NCBI RefSeq assembly: GCF_000497205.1
Contig: NZ_AYJW01000013.1
Coordinates: 1-64,000, forward strand
Length of the DNA stretch: 64,000 nucleotides
Direction of reading: 5' to 3'
Source of the DNA: Saccharopolyspora rectivirgula DSM 43747
GTDB taxonomy: Bacteria > Actinomycetota > Actinomycetes > Mycobacteriales > Pseudonocardiaceae
Shown: piece by piece, positions 31,734 through 39,941 of the stretch
Numbering within the stretch: the first letter of the stretch is position 1
Layout: each line of letters opens with the position of its first letter
Notes under the pieces: generated by a model
The model's database searches: none
What the model was told of the DNA's origin: nothing
The model's input: only the letters and a program-made list of their open reading frames with translations
Program-made: the position numbers and the translations under genes

Positions 31734-31781
31734 GGACGATCTCCTTCCACTTAACCACATCCGGAAGATCTCCGTCCACTT
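31734..31781. repeat. tandem operator-like repeats between P450 and TetR genes
   Basis: ggacgatctccttccactt (31734-31752) and ggaagatctccgtccactt (31763-31781) match at 17 of 19 positions and start 29 bp apart. The first, extended to AAGCGGA..TCCACTT, is also an imperfect inverted repeat. Two such sites in a divergent promoter are a typical TetR-family operator arrangement. Confidence 0.6.
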
Positions 31782-31828
31782 GTGCTGGCATGCGACAATC
31801 CACCCACACCCGAGCCGGAACGAGAACG

Positions 31829-32494
31829 ATGACGTCGACGGAGAACACCCCACGCCTGCGGGCGGACGCGCGGCGCAACCGGGACCGGATCATCGCGGCC
31901 GCGCGCACCGCGTTCGCCGAGCAGGGCACCGACGTGCCCATGGAGGAGATCGCCCGCGCCGCCGGAGTCGGCGTGGGCACGCTCTACCGCCGCTTCCCCG
32001 ACCGCGACTCGCTGATCCTCGCGGTCGCCCGCGACGCCTTCCAACGGGTGCGCGACGACGCCCACCGCGCCGCCGACGCCGAACCGGACCCGTGGCGGGC
32101 GCTGACCGGATTCCTGCACACAGCGGCGGACCTGCGCATCGCCGTGCGGCTGTCGATGCTCTCGCCGAACGCGAGCACCGTCCTGGCCTCCGACCCGGAC
32201 GTCGAAGCGGCCCGGAACGATCTCCTGGCACTGCTGGACCGCCTGGTCAGCGCGGCCCAGGAGAACGGTTCGCTGCGCGACGACGTCGGCGCGGGCGACC
32301 TGGCGATGGCGCTCTCCCTGGTGCTGCAGGGGGTCAACGGCGCACCCGAGGACGTGCGGCGCACGGCGACGGCCCGCTACCTGACGCTGATGCTCGACGG
32401 CCTGCAAGCGCACCCCGGCACCCCACTGCCGGGCAGCCCGGTCACGGTCGAGGACCTGAAGCGGATGCTGGGCACCGCCTCCCGGGAGGAATGA
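31829..32494 (+). CDS. TetR-family regulator of the divergent P450 operon
   Basis: The 221-residue protein has an N-terminal helix-turn-helix (about 25-65: IARAAGVGVGTLYRRFPDRDSL) and a helical ligand domain. ATG 31829 was chosen because the N-terminus MTSTENTPRLRADARRN is typical; a GTG/ATG further upstream also exists. Its position suggests that it represses the P450-ferredoxin operon and itself through the repeats at 31734-31781. Confidence 0.9.
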   Translation: MTSTENTPRLRADARRNRDRIIAAARTAFAEQGTDVPMEEIARAAGVGVGTLYRRFPDRDSLILAVARDAFQRVRDDAHRAADAEPDPWRALTGFLHTAADLRIAVRLSMLSPNASTVLASDPDVEAARNDLLALLDRLVSAAQENGSLRDDVGAGDLAMALSLVLQGVNGAPEDVRRTATARYLTLMLDGLQAHPGTPLPGSPVTVEDLKRMLGTASREE

Positions 32495-32997
32495 CCGACG
32501 TGGACCGCACCGAGTTCCTCCGCTACGCCGACCGCGCCCTCGACGCGCTCGCGCGCATCGTCGCCGACCTCGGTGACGAGATCGCCAACCGCAGCCCCGA
32601 GCTGCCGGGCGCCAACTCGCCTTACCAGATCCTCACCCACTGCCTGGGCGTCGTCGAGTGGTGGATCGGGCACGTCATCGCCGAGCGCACCGTCCCCCGC
32701 GACCGCGCCGCCGAGTTCACCGCCGCGGGGCCGGTCGACGACCTCGTCGCCCGCGTCGCGGAGGTCAAGCGCACCCTGCGCTCGGACCTGGAGAAGTGGG
32801 TCCCGGGGCGGGTGGTCCACCCCGAGCGCCGCTCCTGGATACCCGCCGACGTCCCCATGACGCACGAAACCGTGCTGCTGCACGTGCTCGAGGAGCTGTA
32901 CCAGCACCTCGGCCACCTCGAGATCACTCGGGACGTGCTGCGCGCGGCCCCGGCGGGCGCAGCTCAGGACAACGCGGGGATCACCGACTCGCCGTAG
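32491..32997 (+). CDS. DinB-like metalloprotein (maleylpyruvate isomerase / DUF664 type)
   Basis: The 168-residue protein is of the DinB superfamily, a four-helix bundle with a His-rich metal site. Candidate ligands include the ITHCLGVVEWWIGHV helix region and the C-terminal HVLEELYQHLGHLE. In mycothiol-using actinobacteria such proteins often are thiol-dependent transferases or isomerases. ATG 32491 overlaps the TetR stop (ATGA). The 3' end overlaps the convergent LLM oxidoreductase gene by 34 nt. Confidence 0.82.
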   Translation: MTDVDRTEFLRYADRALDALARIVADLGDEIANRSPELPGANSPYQILTHCLGVVEWWIGHVIAERTVPRDRAAEFTAAGPVDDLVARVAEVKRTLRSDLEKWVPGRVVHPERRSWIPADVPMTHETVLLHVLEELYQHLGHLEITRDVLRAAPAGAAQDNAGITDSP

Positions 32998-33962
32998 GCC
33001 TCCACAGTGGAGTCGATCGCGTCGTGCATGGCGTAGAGCGCGAACTGGTCGACACCGGCGTCCCGCAGCTCCTGCAGCTTGTCCACGTGGGCCTGCGCCG
33101 ACCCCAGCAGGCAGAAGCGGTCGACGATCTCGTCGGGCACGAACTCCGTGCTGCGGTTCCCCGCGCGCCCGTGGTGCGAGTAGTCGTAGTCCTGCCGGTC
33201 CTTGATGTACTCGGTGAGCTCGGACGGCACCGCGTCGGTGTCGCTGCCGTAGCGGGCCACCAGATCGGCGACGTGGTTGCCGACCATGCCGCCGAACCAG
33301 CGGCACTGCTCGCGGGCGTGCGCCAGGTCGTCGCCGACGTAGGCGGGGGCCGCCACGCACACGGTGATCGAGCTCGGGTCCCGCCCCGCCTCGCGAGCGG
33401 CCTGCCGCACGTGGTCGACCATCCACCGCGTCAGGTAGGGGTCGGCGAGTTGCAGGATGAACCCGTCGGCCTGCCTGCCGACCAGGTCCAGCGCCTTCGG
33501 CCCGTAGGCGCCCATCCACATCGGCAGACTGCCGTCTCGAACCCACGGCAGCTTCACCTTGGTGCCGTGCAGGAGCACCTCCTGCCCTTCGGCGAGCCCT
33601 TTGATCACGTGCATGGCCTGTTCCAGCGCGGCGAGCGTGGTGGGCTTGCCACCGGTCACGCGGACCGCCGAGTCGCCACGCCCGATTCCGCACACCGTGC
33701 GGTTGCCGAACATGTCGTTGAGCGTGGCGAACGCCGAAGCGGTGACCGTCCAGTCCCTCGTGATCGGGTTGGTCACCATGGTGCCCACCCTCAGGCGCTC
33801 GGTGGCGGCGAGGATTTGACTGTGGATCACGAAGGGCTCTTGCCACAACACGCACGAGTCGAACGTCCAGCCGTGGGTGAAACCGAGCTGCTCGGCACGT
33901 CGCATCCGGTCCACCACGCTCCAGGCCGGCGGGTCCGTCTGCAGGACAAGACCGAAATCCAT
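32964..33962 (-). CDS. LLM-class (F420/flavin) oxidoreductase
   Basis: The 332-residue TIM-barrel protein belongs to the luciferase-like/F420-dependent group. Visible features include the N-terminal MDFGLVLQTDPPAWSV, GTMVTNPITRDWTVTASAFATLN, GIGRGDSAVR and WMGAYGPKALDLVGRQADG. GGGAGGG precedes ATG 33962. It lies 11 nt downstream of the hydantoinase gene. Its position in a pyrimidine-degradation group suggests it acts on a dihydropyrimidine or ring-reduced substrate, but whether it uses F420H2 or FMN is not evident. Confidence 0.88.
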   Translation of the reverse strand: MDFGLVLQTDPPAWSVVDRMRRAEQLGFTHGWTFDSCVLWQEPFVIHSQILAATERLRVGTMVTNPITRDWTVTASAFATLNDMFGNRTVCGIGRGDSAVRVTGGKPTTLAALEQAMHVIKGLAEGQEVLLHGTKVKLPWVRDGSLPMWMGAYGPKALDLVGRQADGFILQLADPYLTRWMVDHVRQAAREAGRDPSSITVCVAAPAYVGDDLAHAREQCRWFGGMVGNHVADLVARYGSDTDAVPSELTEYIKDRQDYDYSHHGRAGNRSTEFVPDEIVDRFCLLGSAQAHVDKLQELRDAGVDQFALYAMHDAIDSTVEAYGESVIPALS

Positions 33963-33973
33963 GTTCCCTCCCG

Positions 33974-35374
33974 TCAAACGAGGTATTCGCACGTCCCGCG
34001 CTGCTGGAAGCGGCCTCGACCCGCGCGGCCGGTGAACTCCCCGCGGTCCAGGACCACTTCGCCGCGGGAGAGCACGGTGCGGACCTTTCCGGTGATCTGC
34101 TTCCCCTCGTAGGCGTTGTAGTCGACGTTCATGTGGTGCGTCCGGGCGGACAGCACCTGCTGGGCCTGCGGGTCGTAGATGACGATGTCGGCGTCCGAAC
34201 CAGGGGCGATCGTGCCCTTCCGGGGGTGCAGCCCGAACATCCGCGCCGGCGTGGTGCACGCGATCTCCACCCACCTGCGGCGGCTGATGTGCCCGTCGAC
34301 GACCGCCTGGTGCAGCAGGTCCATCCGGTTCTCCACCCCGGGAAGACCGTTCGGGATCTTCGAGAAGTCGTTGCGGCCGAGCTCTTTCTGGTCGTTGAAG
34401 CAGAACGGGCAGTGGTCGGTGGACACCACGGAAAGGTCGTTGGTGCGCAGCGCCCGCCACAGCGCTGCCTGGTGCTCGATCGGGCGCAACGGCGTGGAGC
34501 AGACGTACTTGGCCCCTTCGAAGTCCGGACGAGCCAGGTCGTCGGCGCTGAGGAAGAGGTACTGCGGACAGGTTTCACCGAAGACGTTGGAACCACCGTC
34601 CCGCGCTCGCACGATCTCGTCGATCGCTTCGGACGCCGAAACGTGCACGATGTACAGCGGACAACCGGCCACTCTGGACAGCTGGATGGCGCGGTGGGTG
34701 GCTTCGGCCTCCAGCAGGGGGTGCCGGACCTGGCCGTGGAACCGGGGATCGGTGTTCCCGGCGGCCAACGCCTGCTGCACGAGGACGTCGATGGCTATCC
34801 CGTTCTCCGCGTGCATCATCATCAGCGAGCCGTTGTCCGCGGCCTGCTGCATCGCCCGCAGGATCCGGCCGTCGTCGCTGTAGAAGACCCCCGGGTAGGC
34901 CATGAACATCTTGAAGCTGGTGACCCCCTCGGCCACCAGCGCGTCCATTTCCTTGAGGGTTTGATCGTTGATGTCGGACAGGATCATGTGGAAGCCGTAG
35001 TCGATGGCGCACCGGCCATCGGCCTTGGCGTGCCAGGTGTCCAGCCCTTCCCGCGCTGACTTGCCCACCGATTGGATGGCGAAGTCGATGATGGTGGTGG
35101 TGCCTCCCCAGGCCGCGGCTCGGGTCCCGGTCTCGAAGGTGTCGCTGGCGAAAGTTCCGCCGAACGGCATTTCCATGTGGGTGTGCGCGTCCACCCCGCC
35201 GGGGATCACGTAGTGCCCGGACGCGTCGATCACCGTTTCAGCGCTGGCGGCCAGCTCGTCCGACGCCTGCGGACTGAGCAGAGCGGCCACTTCTTCGCCT
35301 TCCACGAGCACATCGGCTCGGAGTTCTTCGGTGGCGGTGATCACCAGCCCGCCGCGGATGAGCGTTCTCGTCAT
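33974..35374 (-). CDS. hydA: dihydropyrimidinase / D-hydantoinase
   Basis: The 466-residue amidohydrolase opens the ring of dihydropyrimidines or hydantoins. Metal ligands are visible in DAHTHMEMPF, the carbamylated Lys in TSFKMFMAYPG, further His in MMMHAENG and IVHVSASEA, and Asp in STDHCPF. GGGAG precedes ATG 35374. It is followed within 11 nt by the LLM oxidoreductase gene and preceded by the beta-ureidopropionase gene. The three form a probable operon for reductive pyrimidine breakdown. Confidence 0.93.
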   Translation of the reverse strand: MTRTLIRGGLVITATEELRADVLVEGEEVAALLSPQASDELAASAETVIDASGHYVIPGGVDAHTHMEMPFGGTFASDTFETGTRAAAWGGTTTIIDFAIQSVGKSAREGLDTWHAKADGRCAIDYGFHMILSDINDQTLKEMDALVAEGVTSFKMFMAYPGVFYSDDGRILRAMQQAADNGSLMMMHAENGIAIDVLVQQALAAGNTDPRFHGQVRHPLLEAEATHRAIQLSRVAGCPLYIVHVSASEAIDEIVRARDGGSNVFGETCPQYLFLSADDLARPDFEGAKYVCSTPLRPIEHQAALWRALRTNDLSVVSTDHCPFCFNDQKELGRNDFSKIPNGLPGVENRMDLLHQAVVDGHISRRRWVEIACTTPARMFGLHPRKGTIAPGSDADIVIYDPQAQQVLSARTHHMNVDYNAYEGKQITGKVRTVLSRGEVVLDRGEFTGRAGRGRFQQRGTCEYLV

Positions 35375-35470
35375 GTCTCCCTGCCCTGGCTGCTTGCCTC
35401 TGGAGCTGCTGGTGCGCTGCTCGGGTTCCGCTCCCCCGCGCAGTTGCCGAGGAACGGAACCCGCACCGGG

Positions 35471-36313
35471 TCACGGCTGGGTGAGCGGGTGGTACGCGTC
35501 GGGGCGGCGGTCCCGGTAGAAGGCCCACTTCTGGCGGACTTCGTCGATGAGGTCGAAGTCGAGGTCCCGGACGAGGAGCTCTTCCTCGGTGTCGCTGGCG
35601 ACGTCCCCGACGAACTGGCCGTAGGGATCGACGAAGTAGCTGGTTCCGTAGAAGTCGTTGTCCCCGTACTTCTCCACTCCGACGCGGTTGATGGCGGCGA
35701 CGAAGTACTCGTTGGCCACGGCCGCTGCCGGCTGCTCCAGTTTCCACAGGTAGGAAGACAGGCCGCGACTGGTCGCCGACGGGTTGTAGACCAGTTGCGC
35801 GCCGGCGAGGCCGAGCGCTCGCCAGCCCTCCGGGAAGTGCCTGTCGTAGCAGATGTAGACGCCTATCTTGCCCGCCGCGGTGTCGAAGACGGGCCAGCCG
35901 GCGTTGCCGGGCCGGAAGTAGTACTTCTCCCAGAACCCGGGCAGGTGCGGGAGGTGGTGCTTGCGGTACTTGCCCAGATAGGTGCCGTCGGCGTCGATCA
36001 CGGCAGCGGTGTTGTAGTAGAAACCCGGCCCGTCGATCTCGAAGATGGGCGCGACGATCACGATGCCCAGCTCGCGGGCCAACGCGCACATCCGCTGGGT
36101 GGTCGGACCGTCCGGCACCGGTTCGGCCCACCGGTAGTGCTCCGGTTCCTGGACCTGGCAGAAGTAGGGCGCGTTGAACACTTCCTGGAATCCGATGACC
36201 TTCGCGCCCTGTTCGGCTGCCATTCGCGTGTACTTCTCGTGCAGGGCGAGCATGGACTCGGTGTCACCGGTCCACTTCGCCTGCAACAACGCGGCACGGA
36301 CGATGTTCGCCAT
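35471..36313 (-). CDS. beta-ureidopropionase / N-carbamoyl amino acid hydrolase (nitrilase superfamily)
   Basis: The 280-residue enzyme has the nitrilase catalytic triad: Glu44 (GFQEVFNAPYF), Lys118 (KYRKHHLP) and Cys155 (ICYDRHFPEGWRALG). It should release CO2 and ammonia from N-carbamoyl-beta-alanine, the product of the hydantoinase step. ATG 36313 was chosen because GAGGTG lies 7 nt upstream and MANIVRAALLQ is the family N-terminus; GTG 36322 overlaps that site. Confidence 0.92.
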   Translation of the reverse strand: MANIVRAALLQAKWTGDTESMLALHEKYTRMAAEQGAKVIGFQEVFNAPYFCQVQEPEHYRWAEPVPDGPTTQRMCALARELGIVIVAPIFEIDGPGFYYNTAAVIDADGTYLGKYRKHHLPHLPGFWEKYYFRPGNAGWPVFDTAAGKIGVYICYDRHFPEGWRALGLAGAQLVYNPSATSRGLSSYLWKLEQPAAAVANEYFVAAINRVGVEKYGDNDFYGTSYFVDPYGQFVGDVASDTEEELLVRDLDFDLIDEVRQKWAFYRDRRPDAYHPLTQP

Positions 36314-36636
36314 GAGCGGCACCTCTTCGGTCGGACCGCCGGGCGGCGGCGGCTTGCTGAGTGGGGTGTGACTTCGATCGCACCCCGAACCTAGAACCGC
36401 TTCCGAACACCCGCAATGATCAATTGATTACGAGATGTTTCGCTTCGATCGATTTTTTTCGGGCAAATCAGCCTTGATCAGAGATTTTTCCGCCGCTACG
36501 AGAAACCGCGTTGGAACAGAAATGACCCGAAAAGATTAGTGAGCCCCGCTGCGCGAATCCCGGCCGCCGGAAAGCGGCACCAGATCGCGAAGAATTCCGC
36601 ACGGGACGCGGAGTGCGGGCCTGCGCCGAGCGCCCG
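36314..36636. other. 323-bp AT-rich intergenic region upstream of the pyrimidine operon
   Basis: No gene is evident. The stretch 36413-36500 is markedly AT-rich, with several short T-runs, and contains the perfect 10-bp palindrome ATCAATTGAT (36419-36428). This is the likely promoter/operator region of the nitrilase-hydantoinase-LLM unit, reading leftwards. No regulator gene lies next to it. Confidence 0.45.
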
Positions 36637-37020
36637 CTACTCCCACCACGGTTGGTAACCGATGCCGTGCTTGGCAGCCCGGCGCACGTCCCGCCGCAGC
36701 CGGCGGGTTTCCCGCGCCGTCCCCGGCGGATGACCGTGTTTGACCGACCGGTACTCGGTGCTCTCGGCCGCGAAGCACAGGGAGCAGAACAGCCCGACGC
36801 CGAGGCCCATGACGACCGCGCCGATCCGGATGGAGAGCGGGCCGGGCAGCAGCACCAGCAAGCAGAACGGCGAAAGCTGGACCAACGCGCGAAAAGCGTG
36901 CCGCAGCACCCAGGTGCGGCAGGTCAAGTCGTGCAGCACCCACTCGGCGAAACGGTCTGGAAGCCTGCCGCCGTAGGCGTACCAAACCCATTGGATCGCA
37001 TTGGGCCGTTCGGTCGCCAT
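36637..37020 (-). CDS. DUF5313 family membrane protein
   Basis: The 127-residue protein begins PNAIQWVWYAYGGRLP, has two membrane helices at about 44-90, and ends in a basic tail finishing HGIGYQPWWE. This matches the actinobacterial family DUF5313, of unknown function. It has no obvious ribosome-binding site, but TAGTCT lies about 7 nt upstream of ATG 37020, which would fit a leaderless transcript. Confidence 0.8.
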   Translation of the reverse strand: MATERPNAIQWVWYAYGGRLPDRFAEWVLHDLTCRTWVLRHAFRALVQLSPFCLLVLLPGPLSIRIGAVVMGLGVGLFCSLCFAAESTEYRSVKHGHPPGTARETRRLRRDVRRAAKHGIGYQPWWE

Positions 37021-37042
37021 CTACCTAGACTAATCCGTCAAC

Positions 37043-37058
37043 GGCGGACTGATCCGCC
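37043..37058. promoter_or_regulatory. inverted repeat upstream of the DUF5313 gene
   Basis: GGCGGA (37043-37048) and TCCGCC (37053-37058) form a perfect 6-bp inverted repeat with a 4-nt gap, about 25 bp upstream of ATG 37020. It is a candidate operator. Confidence 0.3.
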
Positions 37059-37191
37059 TGGTCTCGAAAGTTCCGCCAGATATCCTGGAAAAGCGCGTTC
37101 GCGGCAATCCTACCCGAGCAACGCAGGTCACATCGCGCCCGTAACAAATCACGGTTTTCACCGATGGAACGGGCAGAAGGGGTGAGGTGAC

Positions 37192-37347
37192 GTGTTCGTT
37201 GTCGTAGTGGCCTTGTTGTTCGTGCTGATCACCAGCATGGTCGTTTTCACCGACGTGGTGGACGACAACGGATCACTGGACATGCGCGGCCTGCGGACCT
37301 CGCTGCTGCAACTGCTGTCCGGATTGCGCGCTCGCGGTCAGCACTGA
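37192..37347 (+). CDS. 51-residue membrane micro-protein
   Basis: GTG 37192 follows GGTGAGGTGAC. The product starts MFVVVVALLFVLITSMVVFT, a single membrane helix, and continues with an acidic turn (DVVDDNGSLD) and a Leu-rich amphipathic tail. A strong hairpin follows 8 nt after the stop. It is probably a real gene; family unknown. Confidence 0.65.
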   Translation: MFVVVVALLFVLITSMVVFTDVVDDNGSLDMRGLRTSLLQLLSGLRARGQH

Positions 37348-37354
37348 CACCACT

Positions 37355-37385
37355 GCCCCGCTCCGCCTGCGGACCGGAGCGGGGC
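37355..37385 (+). terminator. terminator hairpin after the 51-residue ORF
   Basis: GCCCCGCTCCG (37355-37365) pairs with CGGAGCGGGGC (37375-37385): an 11-bp perfect stem with a 9-nt loop, 8 nt after the stop codon. Confidence 0.75.
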
Positions 37386-37526
37386 GCCGAACTCCGCTCG
37401 AGAGCCGCCAGGCCGTGGAGCATAGGGCAGCGGCACGTCCTCGCTCATTGCTGAGCAGCGCAAACGATCAACCAGTCTGGATCACACGGGGTGGCTGAAA
37501 GCAGATCGCTGACGTATCGTGTGGCC

Positions 37527-37554
37527 CCGCCGTCGCCCATATGGGCGATGGCGG
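37527..37554 (+). promoter_or_regulatory. strong hairpin upstream of the proline-rich membrane protein gene
   Basis: A 28-nt hairpin is built around the perfect 16-bp palindrome TCGCCCATATGGGCGA (37533-37548), extended on both sides by CCGCC/GGCGG with one G-T wobble. It lies about 50 nt upstream of GTG 37603 and is followed by TTTGCT. It could be an operator or a 5' UTR structure. The surrounding bases do not match any riboswitch class that I can recognise. Confidence 0.45.
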
Positions 37555-37602
37555 TTTGCTGCAGTCAGGCCGTTACCTCTCGCATCCGTTGGAGTGGCGA
37601 AC

Positions 37603-38235
37603 GTGGGTCGATCATCGTTAGCGCGTTACCGCACGCGCGGACGTCACCGCAAAGCACCTCCGCCCCAGCCCAGCAATGCCACCCCTCCGCGCTGGATCGG
37701 CTACACGGTCGCGGTTTTCGTGGCGATCGTGGCCGTCAGCAGCGCCGCTCCCGGTGGTGAGACCAAAGCTCCGCGAGCGCAGGAACAGCCGCAGGCCCAC
37801 GCCGAACCCGGGCCGCGCCTGCTGGCCCCTGAGATCGGCCCGGTCAGCCCGGACCTGAGCACGGCCTCTCCGCGAGTGCCGGCGCCGGTGACCACCCGGG
37901 CACCGCAAACACCGTCCCCGATCCGGAAGACCACCGAGATCGAGCCGGCACCCCTGGTCCAGCGGACTGGCGAGCCGACCACCACGGAGCGAACCGAACC
38001 ACCCGCACCCACCACCACTTCGCCAACCCCGGAACCGGCAGCACCGGCGCCGAGCACGCCCGTGCCCACCGAGCCGCCGAGCACCGCACCTCCCAGCGAG
38101 CCCGAACCGCCGCCGGAAACCGAACCGCCGTCGGAAACCGAAGAGCCGCCGGCCGAAGAACCCCCGGCGGAAGACGAGAAGCCGCGGCTGGGCGACCTCC
38201 TCAAGCGCTTGACCGGCCCTCTGCTGGGCGGCTGA
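37603..38235 (+). CDS. proline/threonine/glutamate-rich single-pass membrane protein
   Basis: The 210-residue product has a basic N-terminus (RYRTRGRHRK), one membrane helix at about residues 28-46, and a long Pro/Thr/Glu-rich region to about residue 190. It ends in a short Leu-rich helix (LGDLLKRLTGPLLGG). GTG 37603 has GGAG 9 nt upstream; the longer open frame is not supported. It likely spans the cell wall from the membrane. No family is recognised. Confidence 0.7.
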   Translation: MGRSSLARYRTRGRHRKAPPPQPSNATPPRWIGYTVAVFVAIVAVSSAAPGGETKAPRAQEQPQAHAEPGPRLLAPEIGPVSPDLSTASPRVPAPVTTRAPQTPSPIRKTTEIEPAPLVQRTGEPTTTERTEPPAPTTTSPTPEPAAPAPSTPVPTEPPSTAPPSEPEPPPETEPPSETEEPPAEEPPAEDEKPRLGDLLKRLTGPLLGG

Positions 38236-38293
38236 AGCAGGAGCTCGCGGCAACCACCTGCTGGTGCGACAGTTACCGCAGGGGGTTGCCGCT

Positions 38294-39094
38294 ATGGAGG
38301 TAGTCACGATCGCTGGCGGCACCGGCCACCTCGGACAGCAGGTGGTCCGGCTGCTCAAGAAGAACCACCGGGTCCGAGTGCTGGCCCGGCGGCCTGGCCA
38401 GGACCCGGACGTGGAATGGGTTCCCGGTGATCTCGCGACCGGGGACGGGATCCGGGAAGCGGTGGCGGGTGCGCACACCGTTGTGCACACCGCCACCTGG
38501 TCCCCGATGGCCCAGCGGGGCTATCCGATCCCGAGGGATTTCTGGTACAGCCCGCCGGACGTGGATGTCGACGGCACCAGCAGACTGCTGGAAGCGGCCA
38601 CGCAGCAGCGCGTGCAGCACTTCCTCTACGTCTCCATCACCGGGGTGGACAATCCGAAGCTGCCCTACCTGCGGCTCAAGCACAGCGCGGAGGAATTGGT
38701 CAGCGTGTCCGACTGCCCCTGGTCGATCTTGCGCGCGACGCAGTTCTACTGGCTGCTGGACCGGATGTTCGACCAGATGAGCAAGATCGCCGTCCTGCCC
38801 TTCCCCGGGACGCTGCCCGCCCAACCGGGGGCGGCTGAGGACTTCGCCGACTACATCGCGGAATGCGTCGAAGCCGGGCCGGGCGGGCGACGAGCCGACT
38901 TCGCCGGGCCCGAAGTGCTCAGTTTCACCGAGCTCGTGCGGGCTTGGTCGCACGTGCGCGGCAAGAAGTGCCGGCTCGTGCAAGTACCGGTTCCAGACCG
39001 CGTGCGGAATGCCGTCTCCGCGGTGCTGACCAGCCCGGACGGTCGCCGGGGTACGACCACCTGGCAGCAGTGGCTGCAGCGGTCAACCGGCTAG
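38294..39094 (+). CDS. NmrA-like atypical short-chain dehydrogenase
   Basis: The 266-residue protein starts EVVTIAGGTGHLGQQV, a Rossmann NAD(P)-binding motif of atypical/extended SDR proteins, and continues with DVDGTSRLLEAA and SITGVDNPKLPYLRLKHSAEELV. The catalytic Tyr is not in a YxxxK context, as in NmrA-like redox sensors. ATG 38294 has a G-run ribosome-binding site; an upstream GTG at 38264 is less likely. Confidence 0.82.
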   Translation: MEVVTIAGGTGHLGQQVVRLLKKNHRVRVLARRPGQDPDVEWVPGDLATGDGIREAVAGAHTVVHTATWSPMAQRGYPIPRDFWYSPPDVDVDGTSRLLEAATQQRVQHFLYVSITGVDNPKLPYLRLKHSAEELVSVSDCPWSILRATQFYWLLDRMFDQMSKIAVLPFPGTLPAQPGAAEDFADYIAECVEAGPGGRRADFAGPEVLSFTELVRAWSHVRGKKCRLVQVPVPDRVRNAVSAVLTSPDGRRGTTTWQQWLQRSTG

Positions 39095-39155
39095 CCCGCT
39101 CCCCTTCCGCCCGTCTCGTACGATCATCGGGACTTCGACGTGGAGTGGGTTGACC

Positions 39156-39911
39156 GTGGTGGCTGAGAGCAGTGGTGGTCAAGTTCCGCCCCGCAGCCTG
39201 GCTCTGCTGTGGGAGCCGGAGAGGACCGGCGGCAGACGTGGCCAGTCCTCCCTCGACGTGCGCCAGATCGTGCAGGCAGCGTTGGAGATCGCTGACGCCC
39301 GGGGGTTGTCGGCTCTGTCCATGCGCCGGATCGCCGACCAGCTCGGGGTCGGGACCATGTCGCTGTACACCTACGTCCCGGGCAAGGCCGAGTTGATCGA
39401 CGTCATGGTGGACACCGTCTACGGCGAGCTCGGCTACCCGGAGCAGCAGGCCGCGGACTGGCGGTCGCAGTTGGTGCGGATCGCCGAGGACAACTGGGCG
39501 CTGTACCACCGGCACCCCTGGCTGTTGCAGGTCGCGTCGCACCGCTCCGTACCGGGACCGAATGCGCTGGCCAAGTACGACTACGAGCTCAGCGTCGTGT
39601 CCGGACTCGGCCTCAGCGAAGCCGAGATGGACTCGGTGCTGGCCCTGGTGCTGGGGCACGTCGAGGTCACGGCGCGGCACTCCGTGGCGATGCGGGCGGC
39701 CGAGCCGGACGGCGACCGGACCGGCAAGCCGGCAGCGCTCTCCGGCTTGCCGGTGCAGCGCCGTTATCCCACCGCCAGCCGGGTGGCAGCGGCCGCGGGG
39801 CGGATGTTCGACTCGGCGCTCTCCCCGGAGCAGGCGTTCAGCTTCGGTTTGGAGCGCATTCTGGACGGCATCGCCGTGCTGATCAGCAGCCGTGGTCGCG
39901 CGCACCGGTGA
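39156..39911 (+). CDS. TetR-family regulator (TetR_C_1 type)
   Basis: The 251-residue protein has a helix-turn-helix at about residues 30-75 (VQAALEIADARGLSALSM, then LYTYVPGKAELIDVM) and a C-terminal domain of the tetracycline-repressor type. GTG 39156 follows GGAG by 10 nt; TTG 39150 is an alternative. It lies 61 nt after the NmrA-like gene and is convergent with the reductase gene. Target unknown. Confidence 0.86.
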   Translation: MVAESSGGQVPPRSLALLWEPERTGGRRGQSSLDVRQIVQAALEIADARGLSALSMRRIADQLGVGTMSLYTYVPGKAELIDVMVDTVYGELGYPEQQAADWRSQLVRIAEDNWALYHRHPWLLQVASHRSVPGPNALAKYDYELSVVSGLGLSEAEMDSVLALVLGHVEVTARHSVAMRAAEPDGDRTGKPAALSGLPVQRRYPTASRVAAAAGRMFDSALSPEQAFSFGLERILDGIAVLISSRGRAHR

Positions 39912-39941
39912 GAGGGGGTTGCCCGCTCACCGGTGGTGCGC

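Noticed and set aside
36419-36500. AT-rich stretch as a possible mobile-element edge or origin
   Set aside because: No terminal repeats, target duplication, transposase fragment or DnaA-box cluster was seen; a promoter/operator region is simpler.
37441-37602. Possible c-di-AMP (ydaO-like) or ZTP riboswitch upstream of the proline-rich gene
   Set aside because: The conserved core elements of those classes could not be found; only a single hairpin is clear.
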